Below are positions 1-7,609 of a stretch of DNA of 47,319 nucleotides, piece by piece; position 1 is the first letter of the stretch, and the number at the start of each line of letters is the position of its first letter. The DNA lies in assembly GCA_947495125.1 (NCBI GenBank), contig CANLXL010000020.1, forward strand, positions 1 to 47,319. Reading direction: 5' to 3'. The position numbers were made by a program, and so were the translations under genes. The notes under the pieces are model-generated. The model saw only the letters and a program-made list of their open reading frames with translations. It had not been told where the DNA came from and made no database searches. Source of the DNA: an uncultured Flaviramulus sp. (GTDB lineage: Bacteria > Bacteroidota > Bacteroidia > Flavobacteriales > Flavobacteriaceae).

Positions 1-75
1 AATCATATGATTGTTCAGCTTTAATTAATAAATTTAATCCTTTAATAATATGTATCGGTTATTTAGGACTAGACA
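1..75. repeat. Left copy of a 75-bp terminal inverted repeat
   Basis: These bases are the exact reverse complement of 47244-47318, which is the last 7 bases of the rng gene and its downstream region. The first 13 bases belong to a 14-bp perfect palindrome completed by base 47319 on the other side. The match stops abruptly at base 76. Because the other copy includes the end of a real gene, this copy probably reflects how the contig was closed. Nothing coding is seen between here and 222. Confidence 0.85.
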
Positions 76-222
76 CATAAATACAATGCATTTGGAACAA
101 GTCTGACGGATTTCAATATGGTTTAAGTGGGTAAATAAACTTTTTTCTTTATCAATACTTATGTAGATCACGCTAGAGGACTTGTGCGAGAGCGGGGTTT
201 AGATCATGTTGTTATGTGTTTT

Positions 223-1143
223 TTATTCAATCGGAATGTACAAATCGACAATACATTTATTTTCCGGATGTTCCCTAAAATCATTATGATAAATTTCAAA
301 AGGGTTTTCCATACTTTTTTTATAACCATTTTCATGCATCCAAACGAAAAGACCTGTCCAGGATTTTTCAAAGTCGTTAGGTGCAATTTCAAAACGGCCA
401 ACAATACACTTTCCTGTATTTATAGTTAATTTGTTCATCTTGCCGTCAACTTCGAAAGGTTCATTTGTGGTCAAAAAAATACTCATACGAACTTTGTCCG
501 GTTCTGTAACTTTAACACTATCGTAGAAAATTCTGCCTAATTTAGTTTCCGGGTTTTTCAATAAATCTTTTGAATTTGCCCATTTTATAAGCTTTTCGAA
601 AGTCTGTTCAACACCATTTATTCCAAGGTGGGTTAGGCCTGCAAGATTCCGTTCTGGGGTTTCTTTAATGTCAATTTTTGCATTCATCTTTATCCATTCT
701 TTAAGATTATTAATGATGCAAATATATTTTTCATAGTCAGGATATTCTTGACCATTCTTGCTTTCCAATTGACGAATCTTGCTAAATTTATATGGATTTT
801 GCTTTTTAAATGCCGTTGGACTTAGTCCATAGTACTTTTTAAAAGCTCTTGTAAATGAAGACACATCATTAAATCCATATTTTGATGATATTTCTGTTAT
901 TCCGGTAGCCTTGTGTCTCAATTCCAAAACAGACTTTTCTAATCTACGTCTTGTTACATATGCCCTCAAGGTTTCGTTAGTGATGTATTTAAATATACGA
1001 TGGAAATGATAAGGCGAGAAAAAGGCAATGTCTGCAATGGCACGTAATGAAAGATCGGCATCCAGATTTTCGTCAATATATTTGAAAACCCGATTAATTC
1101 TATTTTTGTAATCTGTTTGTATTCGTTTATCTAAAGTTTTCAT
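223..1143 (-). CDS. AraC-family transcriptional regulator with GyrI-like ligand domain
   Basis: This 306-residue protein has an N-terminal AraC/XylS double helix-turn-helix (about residues 14-115; the second helix region has the typical GFNDVSSFTRAFKKYYGLSP signature) followed by a GyrI-like/SOUL-type small-molecule-binding domain (about 155-306, ending in IVDLYIPIE). Proteins of this build (Rob/SoxS-like DNA-binding part plus effector part) respond to amphipathic compounds or drugs in other bacteria; the ligand here cannot be read from the sequence. It is the last gene of the minus-strand run. A cysteine-rich open frame just upstream ends with its TGA overlapping this ATG. The start is ATG at 1143 with no in-frame alternative upstream. 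Confidence 0.9.
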   Translation of the reverse strand: MKTLDKRIQTDYKNRINRVFKYIDENLDADLSLRAIADIAFFSPYHFHRIFKYITNETLRAYVTRRRLEKSVLELRHKATGITEISSKYGFNDVSSFTRAFKKYYGLSPTAFKKQNPYKFSKIRQLESKNGQEYPDYEKYICIINNLKEWIKMNAKIDIKETPERNLAGLTHLGINGVEQTFEKLIKWANSKDLLKNPETKLGRIFYDSVKVTEPDKVRMSIFLTTNEPFEVDGKMNKLTINTGKCIVGRFEIAPNDFEKSWTGLFVWMHENGYKKSMENPFEIYHNDFREHPENKCIVDLYIPIE

Positions 1144-1274
1144 TTGGAGTTAAATGAAGTACAGCAGTTGAAAGGACCACATCCCATGTGATCACATTTA
1201 TGACCTTCGCATTCAAATATACATAAACACGTGCAAATGTAAAGGTTTCCATAAGAGCAAAACCTCCTTTTATC
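1140..1274 (-). other. Cysteine-rich open frame (44 codons) overlapping the araC-type start
   Basis: Between a TAA at 1277-1275 and a TGA at 1142-1140 lies an open frame of 44 codons with nine Cys, including the run CEGHKCDHMGCGPFNCC. Its stop overlaps the ATG of the downstream regulator (ATGA), as seen in translationally coupled genes. It has no ATG, GTG or TTG near its beginning; the first in-frame ATG is only 15 codons before the stop. In another frame, an ATG at 1252 follows an AAAGGAGG sequence, which would be an unusually strong Shine-Dalgarno site for this phylum, and opens a 41-residue frame ending at 1127. It may be a gene remnant, a metal-binding micropeptide, or chance. I do not recognise it. 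Confidence 0.25.
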
Positions 1275-1282
1275 TTACACCT

Positions 1283-1735
1283 TTAAATCTTTGCTATTTT
1301 TAAAACCCGATTCTCTTTTTCGGCTTCCATATCTTTAGTCCTTCCTATGACAAGGCCAATAAGCATCCCTAAAGAAACCCCCATTGAAGTCCCATAAGTT
1401 CCAAATACGGTGCCAACGGCCGACCCAAAACACATGCCTAAGCACATCCCAAGAGTCATATAATAGCCTTCCGTAACCAAAGAAAACTCTGCCTTTAAGT
1501 ACACTTTAAACGTCTTAAGAGCCTTGCCATAATATTTTCTTTTGTTTTCAGGATTCGACTTTAGTTTTAAGGTTTCAATTTCGTTTTCAATGCTTAGTAT
1601 CTCGTCATCCGATAATTCCCGTTGCTCTAAACTTGATAGGATCTTTATAAAACTTTTATAAATTTTTATCTCTCGGTTTTTGTCTGTAGCATTTAATACG
1701 CTTTTAAAAAAGTTTGTTGTTTCTGTAATTGTCAT
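1283..1735 (-). CDS. Hypothetical protein with C-terminal glycine-zipper membrane segments
   Basis: I do not recognise this 150-residue protein. Residues 1-80 are polar and helical (Lys/Glu-rich). Residues 87-133 form two hydrophobic stretches with regular Gly and small residues (LGMCLGMCFGSAVGTVFG and SLGMLIGLVIG), the glycine-zipper pattern of tightly packed membrane helices. The last about 15 residues are charged. It follows the second sigma/membrane-protein pair after 58 bases and has its own upstream copy of the two-block motif found before the sigma gene at 2913, so it may belong to that sigma factor's regulon. Start: the ATG at 1735, 17 bases after the motif. Confidence 0.6.
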   Translation of the reverse strand: MTITETTNFFKSVLNATDKNREIKIYKSFIKILSSLEQRELSDDEILSIENEIETLKLKSNPENKRKYYGKALKTFKVYLKAEFSLVTEGYYMTLGMCLGMCFGSAVGTVFGTYGTSMGVSLGMLIGLVIGRTKDMEAEKENRVLKIAKI

Positions 1736-1752
1736 TGTTATAGTCTTTCTTA

Positions 1753-1782
1753 GTTAGTATTCAAAACCAAAAAATATTACAC
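1753..1782 (-). promoter_or_regulatory. Putative ECF sigma promoter (GTGTAATA-N16-ACTAAC)
   Basis: On the minus strand GTGTAATA is followed after exactly 16 bases by ACTAAC, which ends 17 bases before the ATG at 1735. The same two blocks with the same 16-base gap occur at 2929-2958, 15 bases before the sigma gene's start codon. Spacing and position fit a -35/-10 pair read by an ECF sigma factor. This is an inference from two matching copies. Confidence 0.5.
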
Positions 1783-1793
1783 ATTGATTTTTT

Positions 1794-2432
1794 TTAACTT
1801 CTTAAATCTTCCATATCCGTAATTAATTCCTCCAGCTTTTTCATAATACGACCGTAAACGATCTTTAAATCCCACATATAGATACGACCTCCAAAGATTG
1901 CCAGTATCACTATAATTGTCACCATAGTAAGTACCCAGAAAACCGGTATTCCGAAAAGATAATACACCTCATGACTACCAAAGATTCTACCTAGCGTTTC
2001 CCGAAATTGCTGAGAAAACCCAAACCCTGCTACCATAGCAATAAAAATATAGGGATATATATATCTGGACATCTTATAATTAACTGCTACTTGGGCTTTC
2101 ATCCAGGTATCGAAAGATTTAAGATATTCATAACTGCTTACATTTTTGTCGATCTTATTTAAGCCTTTAAATAGCTTTTTATTTACCAATACTATCACAT
2201 TTAGTAAAATAAACATAAGCACACCCATTACAGGAATTTTCACAAAAAAAGACATTATTAAAACAAAAAAGGAGAATGCAACCAAAGCGTTTAAATTTAT
2301 TTTAAACATCCTCTTAAACTTATCTATGATGTGAATGGACTTTTGGTTATACAAGTTATTTAACTTTGGGGCCACCATGGCATTATGATCTAAAAACCCC
2401 GCTTTCCATATGGATTCAATTGACTTTTCCAT
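1794..2432 (-). CDS. Multi-pass membrane protein paired with ECF sigma factor (possible anti-sigma)
   Basis: This 212-residue protein has an N-terminal soluble part of about 46 residues and about four hydrophobic segments (near residues 47-64, 68-85, 124-140 and 160-182), ending in a charged Glu/Lys helix. Its start overlaps the 3' end of the ECF sigma gene by 17 bases, so the two are probably co-translated. A membrane protein directly after an ECF sigma gene is commonly its anti-sigma factor or sensor. However, it shows no zinc-binding HxxxCxxC anti-sigma motif, and no named family is recognised. The other sigma gene here (3531-4010) has a similar partner at 2976-3527. Confidence 0.65.
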   Translation of the reverse strand: MEKSIESIWKAGFLDHNAMVAPKLNNLYNQKSIHIIDKFKRMFKINLNALVAFSFFVLIMSFFVKIPVMGVLMFILLNVIVLVNKKLFKGLNKIDKNVSSYEYLKSFDTWMKAQVAVNYKMSRYIYPYIFIAMVAGFGFSQQFRETLGRIFGSHEVYYLFGIPVFWVLTMVTIIVILAIFGGRIYMWDLKIVYGRIMKKLEELITDMEDLRS

Positions 2433-2913
2433 CTAGTAATTTTTTTAATCGTTCTTTAATTCTATTTACACGAACACCGATATTATTTGGTGTTGTTCCC
2501 ATAATTTCAGCAATCTCTTTGTTTGGTTTTTCTTCTAGGTAAAGCAGAATTACGGCTCGGTCTATTTCTGATAGTTGTTTGATCGCTTCGTACAACTGAT
2601 TTAATGATTCATCGGAGAACGTTCCGGAATCCTCTTCCTGCACTTCATTTTGAATTTTATATTCTGAATTATAATGCTGACGATTTTTTTTCTTTTTCTT
2701 TATTAAGGTCAGACATATATTTAAAGTGAGACGATAAATCCAGGTAGACCATTGCGCATCGCCTCGAAACTTATCTCGGGTTTTCCAGATTTGCAAACAG
2801 ACTTCCTGATAATAATCCTCAAAGTCTTCTTGCGAATCGGTATATGCCCTACATATTTTTATAATAATTCCCGAATAGGGTAAAATGGATGCTATATAAA
2901 AATCGTTACTCAA
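2416..2913 (-). CDS. ECF-type RNA polymerase sigma-70 factor
   Basis: At 165 residues this has the length of a group 4 (ECF) sigma factor. Region 2 lies at about residues 10-75 (the DFEDYYQEVCLQIWKTRDKF segment is typical of region 2.1-2.2, WSTWIYRLTLNICLT of 2.3-2.4). Region 4 lies at about 105-160 with the promoter-reading helix KEIAEIMGTTPNNIGVRVNR. The linker between them is acidic. The only usable start is a TTG at 2913, since an in-frame TAG lies two codons upstream. The motif at 2929-2958 sits just before it and suggests autoregulation. The stop overlaps the downstream membrane protein gene. Confidence 0.9.
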   Translation of the reverse strand: MSNDFYIASILPYSGIIIKICRAYTDSQEDFEDYYQEVCLQIWKTRDKFRGDAQWSTWIYRLTLNICLTLIKKKKKNRQHYNSEYKIQNEVQEEDSGTFSDESLNQLYEAIKQLSEIDRAVILLYLEEKPNKEIAEIMGTTPNNIGVRVNRIKERLKKLLDGKVN

Positions 2914-2928
2914 ACACTATTTTTATTG

Positions 2929-2958
2929 GTTAGTGCTAAAAGTTAACGATTATTACAC
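2929..2958 (-). promoter_or_regulatory. Putative autoregulated ECF sigma promoter (GTGTAATA-N16-ACTAAC)
   Basis: This is the second exact copy of GTGTAATA-N16-ACTAAC, on the minus strand, ending 15 bases before the TTG start of the sigma gene. ECF sigma factors commonly transcribe their own gene from such a promoter. If ACTAAC is the -10 element, the transcript would have a leader of fewer than 10 bases. Confidence 0.5.
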
Positions 2959-2975
2959 CTTGTACTATTATTTTT

Positions 2976-3527
2976 TTAAAAATTAAATGCTTCGATTGAA
3001 TTTTTAATGTGCTTTACTCTTTTCTGCCATATATGATGTAGCAAGTAATACTGAATCATTATGAGCAGAACAAAGCCTCCGACAACCATATAATAGGTAT
3101 TACCAGCCGCGTTTGAAGTGGATGTTAAAAACCCCATAAAAATACTTACGGCTAAAATTCGCGAAGCTATAGAAACCCTGGCGTACTTTTTAATTCGCGT
3201 TAAATAGCTTCCTAAAGAATCTTTTAGATTATGACTTCTTATAGGTGTTTTCACGATACGATATCCTAAAATATTGTGAATAAGCACAAGCGCTATGGAA
3301 ACCACCAAAAGTATATTCCATAAGACCGATTTTAGGTGACCGTCAAAAAAATCGTAGTAAACGATTACAATAAAGATCCAAGCTGTACTTTCAAAAATAA
3401 GCTGACGCCTAATGCCTTTTAAAATGGGATGGCGGCCTGGTTTTTTCATTTTTCGAAAGTCCTCTAAACTTTTCGATCCTTCGTTTTCCATATTTTGGTA
3501 ATCTGATTTTAAATCATCTAAATCCAT
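2976..3527 (-). CDS. Multi-pass membrane protein paired with ECF sigma factor (possible anti-sigma)
   Basis: This 183-residue protein begins with a soluble acidic/helical tail of about 40 residues (LKSDYQNMENEGSKSLEDFR), followed by about four membrane segments (near residues 48-62, 68-88, 118-136 and 143-163) and a short basic C-terminus. It starts 3 bases after the sigma gene at 3531-4010, which argues for one transcript and a regulatory partnership. No zinc anti-sigma motif is visible and I cannot name the family. The arrangement repeats that of the neighbouring pair at 1794-2913, so this region may have arisen by duplication followed by strong divergence. Confidence 0.65.
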   Translation of the reverse strand: MDLDDLKSDYQNMENEGSKSLEDFRKMKKPGRHPILKGIRRQLIFESTAWIFIVIVYYDFFDGHLKSVLWNILLVVSIALVLIHNILGYRIVKTPIRSHNLKDSLGSYLTRIKKYARVSIASRILAVSIFMGFLTSTSNAAGNTYYMVVGGFVLLIMIQYYLLHHIWQKRVKHIKNSIEAFNF

Positions 3528-3530
3528 AAT

Positions 3531-4010
3531 TTATGTGTTTAATAGTATTCTTATTTTATTCTTAATTCTATTTAGGCGTACACTTAAGTTGTTTTTAGTA
3601 ACCCCTATAATTTGTGATATTTCGGTATGATCCAAACCTTCTAAATACAAGGTGATTATCGCTTTTTCAGCATCATCCAATTTTCTGATTGCTGAAAAAA
3701 GTTGTTCTTTTTGAAAGTTGCCCTCTTCCTCAGCTTCACTTAATGGTTCTAAAAAATCACTGACATCCGTAGTCTTTATTTCCGGTTTTCTAAAACTGGC
3801 TATAGCCGTATTCAAACAAATGCGGTACATCCATGTCGTAATTTTCGAACGTCCCTCGAATTTGGGATAGGACTTCCATAATTGATAGGTAATTTCCTGA
3901 AAGAGATCTTCACGGTCTTCTTTGCGATCTCGATATAAATGACACACCTTATGAATTAAAGCCTGATGCTCGAATATGGTGTTTAGAAATTCTTCTTCCG
4001 ATACAGACAT
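3531..4010 (-). CDS. ECF-type RNA polymerase sigma-70 factor
   Basis: The protein has region 2 at about residues 10-75 (DREDLFQEITYQLWKSYPKF, then ITTWMYRICLNTAIASFRK) and region 4 at about 95-155 (AIITLYLEGLDHTEISQIIG and NNLSVRLNRIKNKIRILL). The open frame extends upstream to 4091, but the first 27 codons would overlap the serine hydrolase gene; the ATG at 4010, one base after that gene's TAA, gives a 159-residue protein of normal ECF length. It is probably co-transcribed with the hydrolase upstream and the membrane protein downstream. It resembles the sigma factor at 2416-2913 in layout, though the sequences differ clearly. Confidence 0.9.
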   Translation of the reverse strand: MSVSEEEFLNTIFEHQALIHKVCHLYRDRKEDREDLFQEITYQLWKSYPKFEGRSKITTWMYRICLNTAIASFRKPEIKTTDVSDFLEPLSEAEEEGNFQKEQLFSAIRKLDDAEKAIITLYLEGLDHTEISQIIGVTKNNLSVRLNRIKNKIRILLNT

Positions 4011-4011
4011 C

Positions 4012-5397
4012 TTATTCTTTTTTGAATTTATACACCGCTCCTTGCCTTTCCGCTTTAATTCCTGAAATCGCTCCCGACTCAGAGGTTTCAAAAATCAATC
4101 TAACCCCTACTTTATCACCAAAAAATGTGCGATCATTTTCCGCGGTGATTTGAAAGGGTGGTTTATTTTGTAAGATAGCGAATAGTTTATTTTGATGCAT
4201 TTTTATTTCAAGTTGCATCCCATTAGAAGCCCTATAAATACCGGTTAATTGTTCCAGGTGATCTAATGGCATCATTTTTCCCTTCCTGATTTCGGGTAAT
4301 TCAAAGGGTTGATTAAAAACTATTTTTTCTACATCCGACCATAGATCCTGAACCGGAAGAAAGGATACATTACTTAATACAATAACTGATAATTTCTTTT
4401 CAGGATATATAACTGAAATACAAGAATACCCAAAGGTCCCTCCCGCAACCTGGAATGCTTTAAGATTATGAGTTCGGTTATTGTGAATGTACCATCCCAT
4501 ACCATAACCAGCGTTACTATTGTGAGGCATCGGTTTATCTGTTGTGGTTTTAAAAAGGGATTGAATCAACGGTGTGCTCCATGTGGTCTTGTTCATCATA
4601 GCGCGGTTCCATTTCAGTAAGTCGTAGGCTGAAGAAATCAAATTCCCTGCTCCCTTTAAAGCAGACATGCTTCTGTAAGGGGCAGGTGTCAAGTTGTTTG
4701 ATGGTGTTAAGTAATAGCCGTTGGTCATATCCTTGGTGATTTCCGATGCTTCGTATACCTTCGTGTTTTTAAGACCTAAAGGCTTAAAAATCTTTGCTTC
4801 TAAAATATTAGCAAAAGTATCCTTATAAATAACTTCCATGAGCGTAGCCAAAATATAAAATGCAGGGCTGGAATAGTGAACATTTTCACCTGGTTTAAAT
4901 CGTAGATCCATGCTAAAAATATCGGTTAAAACTTGTTCCGTATTTAATGGAAATCTAGATTTAATCGACCAATAGTCCTTATACCCTTTCCAATGTGGAA
5001 TTCCGGAAGTATGGGATACCAAATGTCTCACGGTAATTTCATTCCATGTTCCGTTTAGCGTATAATTACTAAAAAAGGGCTTAATCGTATCGTCTAATCT
5101 AATGCTTCCTTCCTGAAAGGCCATAGCCAGAAGCATTCCTGTAAAGGATTTTGATATCGAAGCTATTTTAAATTTGGAATCCATAGTTAAAGGAACCTCT
5201 AGTTCATGAGAAGCACAACCCAATGCTTTTTCGAATAAGATATCCTTATTATTTGCTACGAGAACAATACCATTAAAACCAAGTCTTTTGTGCTGTATCG
5301 TAATATATTCGGTAAGTTTTTCACCAAAGTCGTGATTACTCTGACCGGATGATTTTAAGTACGAAAGCGCCATGAACGCCATAATTATAATTCGCAT
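4012..5397 (-). CDS. Secreted serine hydrolase, beta-lactamase/PBP4* (class C) family
   Basis: This 461-residue protein starts with a short signal peptide (MRIIIMAFMALSYLKSSGQS) and has a beta-lactamase-like domain to about residue 350, then a C-terminal beta-rich domain. The catalytic Ser-x-x-Lys is present as S80-I-S-K83. The second motif, usually Tyr-x-Asn, reads Tyr-Ser-Ser (in HYSSPAFYILA). The third, usually His/Lys-x-Gly, reads Ala-Gly-Gly (in QVAGGTFGYSC). So it is more likely an esterase, peptidase or unusual D-Ala-specific hydrolase than a true beta-lactamase. It heads the minus-strand group with the sigma gene one base downstream, so a link between a periplasmic hydrolase and sigma signalling is possible but inferred. 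Confidence 0.85.
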   Translation of the reverse strand: MRIIIMAFMALSYLKSSGQSNHDFGEKLTEYITIQHKRLGFNGIVLVANNKDILFEKALGCASHELEVPLTMDSKFKIASISKSFTGMLLAMAFQEGSIRLDDTIKPFFSNYTLNGTWNEITVRHLVSHTSGIPHWKGYKDYWSIKSRFPLNTEQVLTDIFSMDLRFKPGENVHYSSPAFYILATLMEVIYKDTFANILEAKIFKPLGLKNTKVYEASEITKDMTNGYYLTPSNNLTPAPYRSMSALKGAGNLISSAYDLLKWNRAMMNKTTWSTPLIQSLFKTTTDKPMPHNSNAGYGMGWYIHNNRTHNLKAFQVAGGTFGYSCISVIYPEKKLSVIVLSNVSFLPVQDLWSDVEKIVFNQPFELPEIRKGKMMPLDHLEQLTGIYRASNGMQLEIKMHQNKLFAILQNKPPFQITAENDRTFFGDKVGVRLIFETSESGAISGIKAERQGAVYKFKKE

Positions 5398-5416
5398 CGT
5401 TTTTTAAATTTCATCA

Positions 5417-5446
5417 TACGTTGTGGAAAAGATGAAAATATTACAA
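5417..5446 (-). promoter_or_regulatory. Weak third copy of the TGTAATA-type promoter element
   Basis: On the minus strand TTGTAATA is followed after 16 bases by AACGTA, ending 19 bases before the ATG at 5397. The upstream block matches seven bases of the GTGTAATA block before the genes at 2913 and 1735, and the placement is similar. The downstream block does not match ACTAAC, so this copy is weak. Confidence 0.3.
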
Positions 5447-5490
5447 AAACACTGTTTAAAAAACGAAAAACACCCTTAAAAGTCACATAA

Positions 5491-6120
5491 TCAGCTACTT
5501 AAAAATGTCAAAAAATCTACTCTAGACATATCCTCTGCGCCTAAACGCTCCAAGTGTTTAGTATAAACCTGGCAATCTATCAATCTGTAGTTTGTATTCT
5601 GAATAAAGGTGATAAACCCTGCTTTGCTGGCATTACTTTCTTTGGTAAACATGCTTTCGCCACAAAATACACCATTGTTTAAATCGACTCCATAAAGTCC
5701 ACCGACCAGTAGGTCGTCTCTCCAAACTTCAATAGATTTCGCGTAACCTAATTTGTGTAAATGAGTATAGGCCGTAATCATCTCCTCAGTTATCCATGTA
5801 TCGGATTGTCCTTCTCGTTTTATTTTAGAGCATTCGTCAATGACCTCTCTAAATGCCCGGTTTACGGTCACTGTATAATTGCTTTGGCGCAAAACCTGCT
5901 TCATGCTTTTTGATACCTTTAGCTTTTCCGGAAATAATACGAATCGCGGATCGGGAGACCACCATAAAATAGGTTCCTTATTTTCGAACCATGGAAAAAT
6001 CCCGGATCTATAAGCCAGTAACAAGCGTTCTACAGACAAATCACCTCCAATAGCTAACAGGCCATCTTTCGTTGTTTGATTAACGTCCGGGAACCATATG
6101 TTCTCGTTTAAAAGTATCAT
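5491..6120 (-). CDS. aat: Leucyl/phenylalanyl-tRNA--protein transferase
   Basis: Aat moves Leu or Phe from tRNA onto proteins with N-terminal Arg or Lys, marking them for ClpS/ClpAP breakdown (N-end rule). At 209 residues it is of normal length. Family signatures are clear: WFPDVNQTTKDGLLAIGGDL near the N-terminus, YRSGIFPWF, PILWWSPDPRFVLFP, then DTWITEEM, AYTHLHKLGYAKSIEVW and GGLYGVDLNNGVFCGESMF. The protein acts in the cytoplasm. Its ATG overlaps the last base of the transporter gene upstream, so the two are probably co-transcribed, although no functional link is obvious. Confidence 0.97.
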   Translation of the reverse strand: MILLNENIWFPDVNQTTKDGLLAIGGDLSVERLLLAYRSGIFPWFENKEPILWWSPDPRFVLFPEKLKVSKSMKQVLRQSNYTVTVNRAFREVIDECSKIKREGQSDTWITEEMITAYTHLHKLGYAKSIEVWRDDLLVGGLYGVDLNNGVFCGESMFTKESNASKAGFITFIQNTNYRLIDCQVYTKHLERLGAEDMSRVDFLTFLSS

Positions 6121-7496
6121 TAAAATAGTAGTAATCCAAGGATGTAAACGGCTACCCCAACAAGCATCAGGATTAAGGTATACGGCAAAATCTCTTTCGC
6201 TTTAAGCTTGGTAATCCCTAAAAGTGGTAATGCCCAAAACGGTTGCAACATATTGGTAATCTGATCGCCATAGGCTAAGGCCATGATTGCTTTGGGTAAG
6301 GGGACCCCTAATTTCAAAGCAGATTCTATAATAATAGGGCCTTGAATAGCCCATTGTCCACCACCACTAGGCACAAATATATTCACCAATCCGGCACTAA
6401 AGAACGTATAAATCGGCAATGTCGTTACATTAGCCACAGACACAAAAAAATCGGAGATCAAAACCACCATTCCCGAATCTTTCATAATACCCATAATGCC
6501 AAAATATAAAGGGAATTGAATAAGAATTCCCGATGTTCCTTTTATCGCTTCTTCAACCGCAACTAAAAAATTATTGAAGTTTTTATGCAATATAATGGCC
6601 AGACCTAACATGAAAAAATTGAGCATATTGGGTGTGATTTGAAGCTCAAGAAGATTGTTCCAATATTGGTATGTAAACGTCATTAGTAGGATAGCACCAA
6701 AACCAATACCCAAAATACTTGAAAAATCTAAGCGCTCTGCGCCTTCCAAGTGACTATTTTTTTGAGTGTTGAATTGATAATCTTCAAGTTGAAAATTGGT
6801 TGGTGACGTTGTTTTGGCCAATCGTTTTAAAACCAAAGGAACTAAAATAAGTAAGATTCCAAACAACACTAAATTCCACCAGCTAAAAATAGTAGCATTG
6901 AAATTTATGCTTTCCGGTATTTGATTGATAATTTCCGAAGAAGAAATACCCTCCATAAAACTTTTAATATGACCACTTTCTGCCACTTTAATGGGTGCGG
7001 AACCACTAATGCCTCCATGCCATACCATTAGTCCTACATAACCGGAAGCTCCTACCAATGGGTAATTTAACGGAATACTGTTTCGTTGGGCATACTCTCC
7101 AACTTTTCGGGCTAATATGGCTCCGAAAATAAGTCCGAGTCCCCAGTTTAAAAACGCCATGAGCATGGTAGTAACACTAACCAAAACTACAGCACTGGAG
7201 GTGTTGGTAATATGTTTAGATAAACTAACGATCAACGTATTTACCGGTTCACTTAATACCAAAACATGACCCAAAACCAATATGAGCATCATTTGGTAGG
7301 CAAATACCAATAAATCATTATTCCAAATACCGCGTTCCCAAAATGATAAGACCTCCAGAATATGATTATTATTTCCTCCTGACTCTGTAAAGAAGCCTGC
7401 TAAAATTATGGTAAGGAGTGTTAACAGTATGGCTATGGTAAATGGAGATGGCAAGAACCTTTTAAATAGTGTTTCTATGGTTTTGGTCATATTCAT
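6120..7496 (-). CDS. Short-chain fatty acid transporter, AtoE family
   Basis: This is a 458-residue inner membrane protein with about a dozen hydrophobic segments, matching the AtoE-like short-chain fatty acid transporter family. Typical stretches are MTKTIETLFKRFLPSPFTIA at the start, NWGLGLIFGAILARKVGEYA and FVPSGGGQWAIQGPIIIESA. E. coli AtoE is linked to acetoacetate/butyrate use, but no ato enzymes are nearby, so the substrate is open. Two starts six bases apart (MNM and MTK) are both possible. The stop overlaps the aat start by one base. Confidence 0.88.
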   Translation of the reverse strand: MNMTKTIETLFKRFLPSPFTIAILLTLLTIILAGFFTESGGNNNHILEVLSFWERGIWNNDLLVFAYQMMLILVLGHVLVLSEPVNTLIVSLSKHITNTSSAVVLVSVTTMLMAFLNWGLGLIFGAILARKVGEYAQRNSIPLNYPLVGASGYVGLMVWHGGISGSAPIKVAESGHIKSFMEGISSSEIINQIPESINFNATIFSWWNLVLFGILLILVPLVLKRLAKTTSPTNFQLEDYQFNTQKNSHLEGAERLDFSSILGIGFGAILLMTFTYQYWNNLLELQITPNMLNFFMLGLAIILHKNFNNFLVAVEEAIKGTSGILIQFPLYFGIMGIMKDSGMVVLISDFFVSVANVTTLPIYTFFSAGLVNIFVPSGGGQWAIQGPIIIESALKLGVPLPKAIMALAYGDQITNMLQPFWALPLLGITKLKAKEILPYTLILMLVGVAVYILGLLLF

Positions 7497-7523
7497 AGCC
7501 GAAAATTAAGGTAAAATGTATCA

Positions 7524-7579
7524 ACAAAAAAAGAGGCTCTATGAAAAGTCCGTTTTATATCCTTTTCACACAGCCTCTT
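7524..7579 (-). terminator. Rho-independent terminator after the DUF3127 gene
   Basis: AAGAGGCT (7531-7538) pairs with AGCCTCTT (7572-7579), and an inner TGAAAAG/CTTTTCA extends the stem. On the minus strand it is followed by a run of seven T. It lies 30 bases past the stop of the gene at 7610-7987. Confidence 0.8.
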
Positions 7580-7609
7580 AATGCTATTCTTTAATGGTCG
7601 GTTTATCCT

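Noticed and set aside
4011-4091. Upstream 27-codon extension of the sigma factor gene
   Set aside because: It lies wholly within the end of the serine hydrolase gene; the ATG at 4010 gives a normal ECF sigma length.
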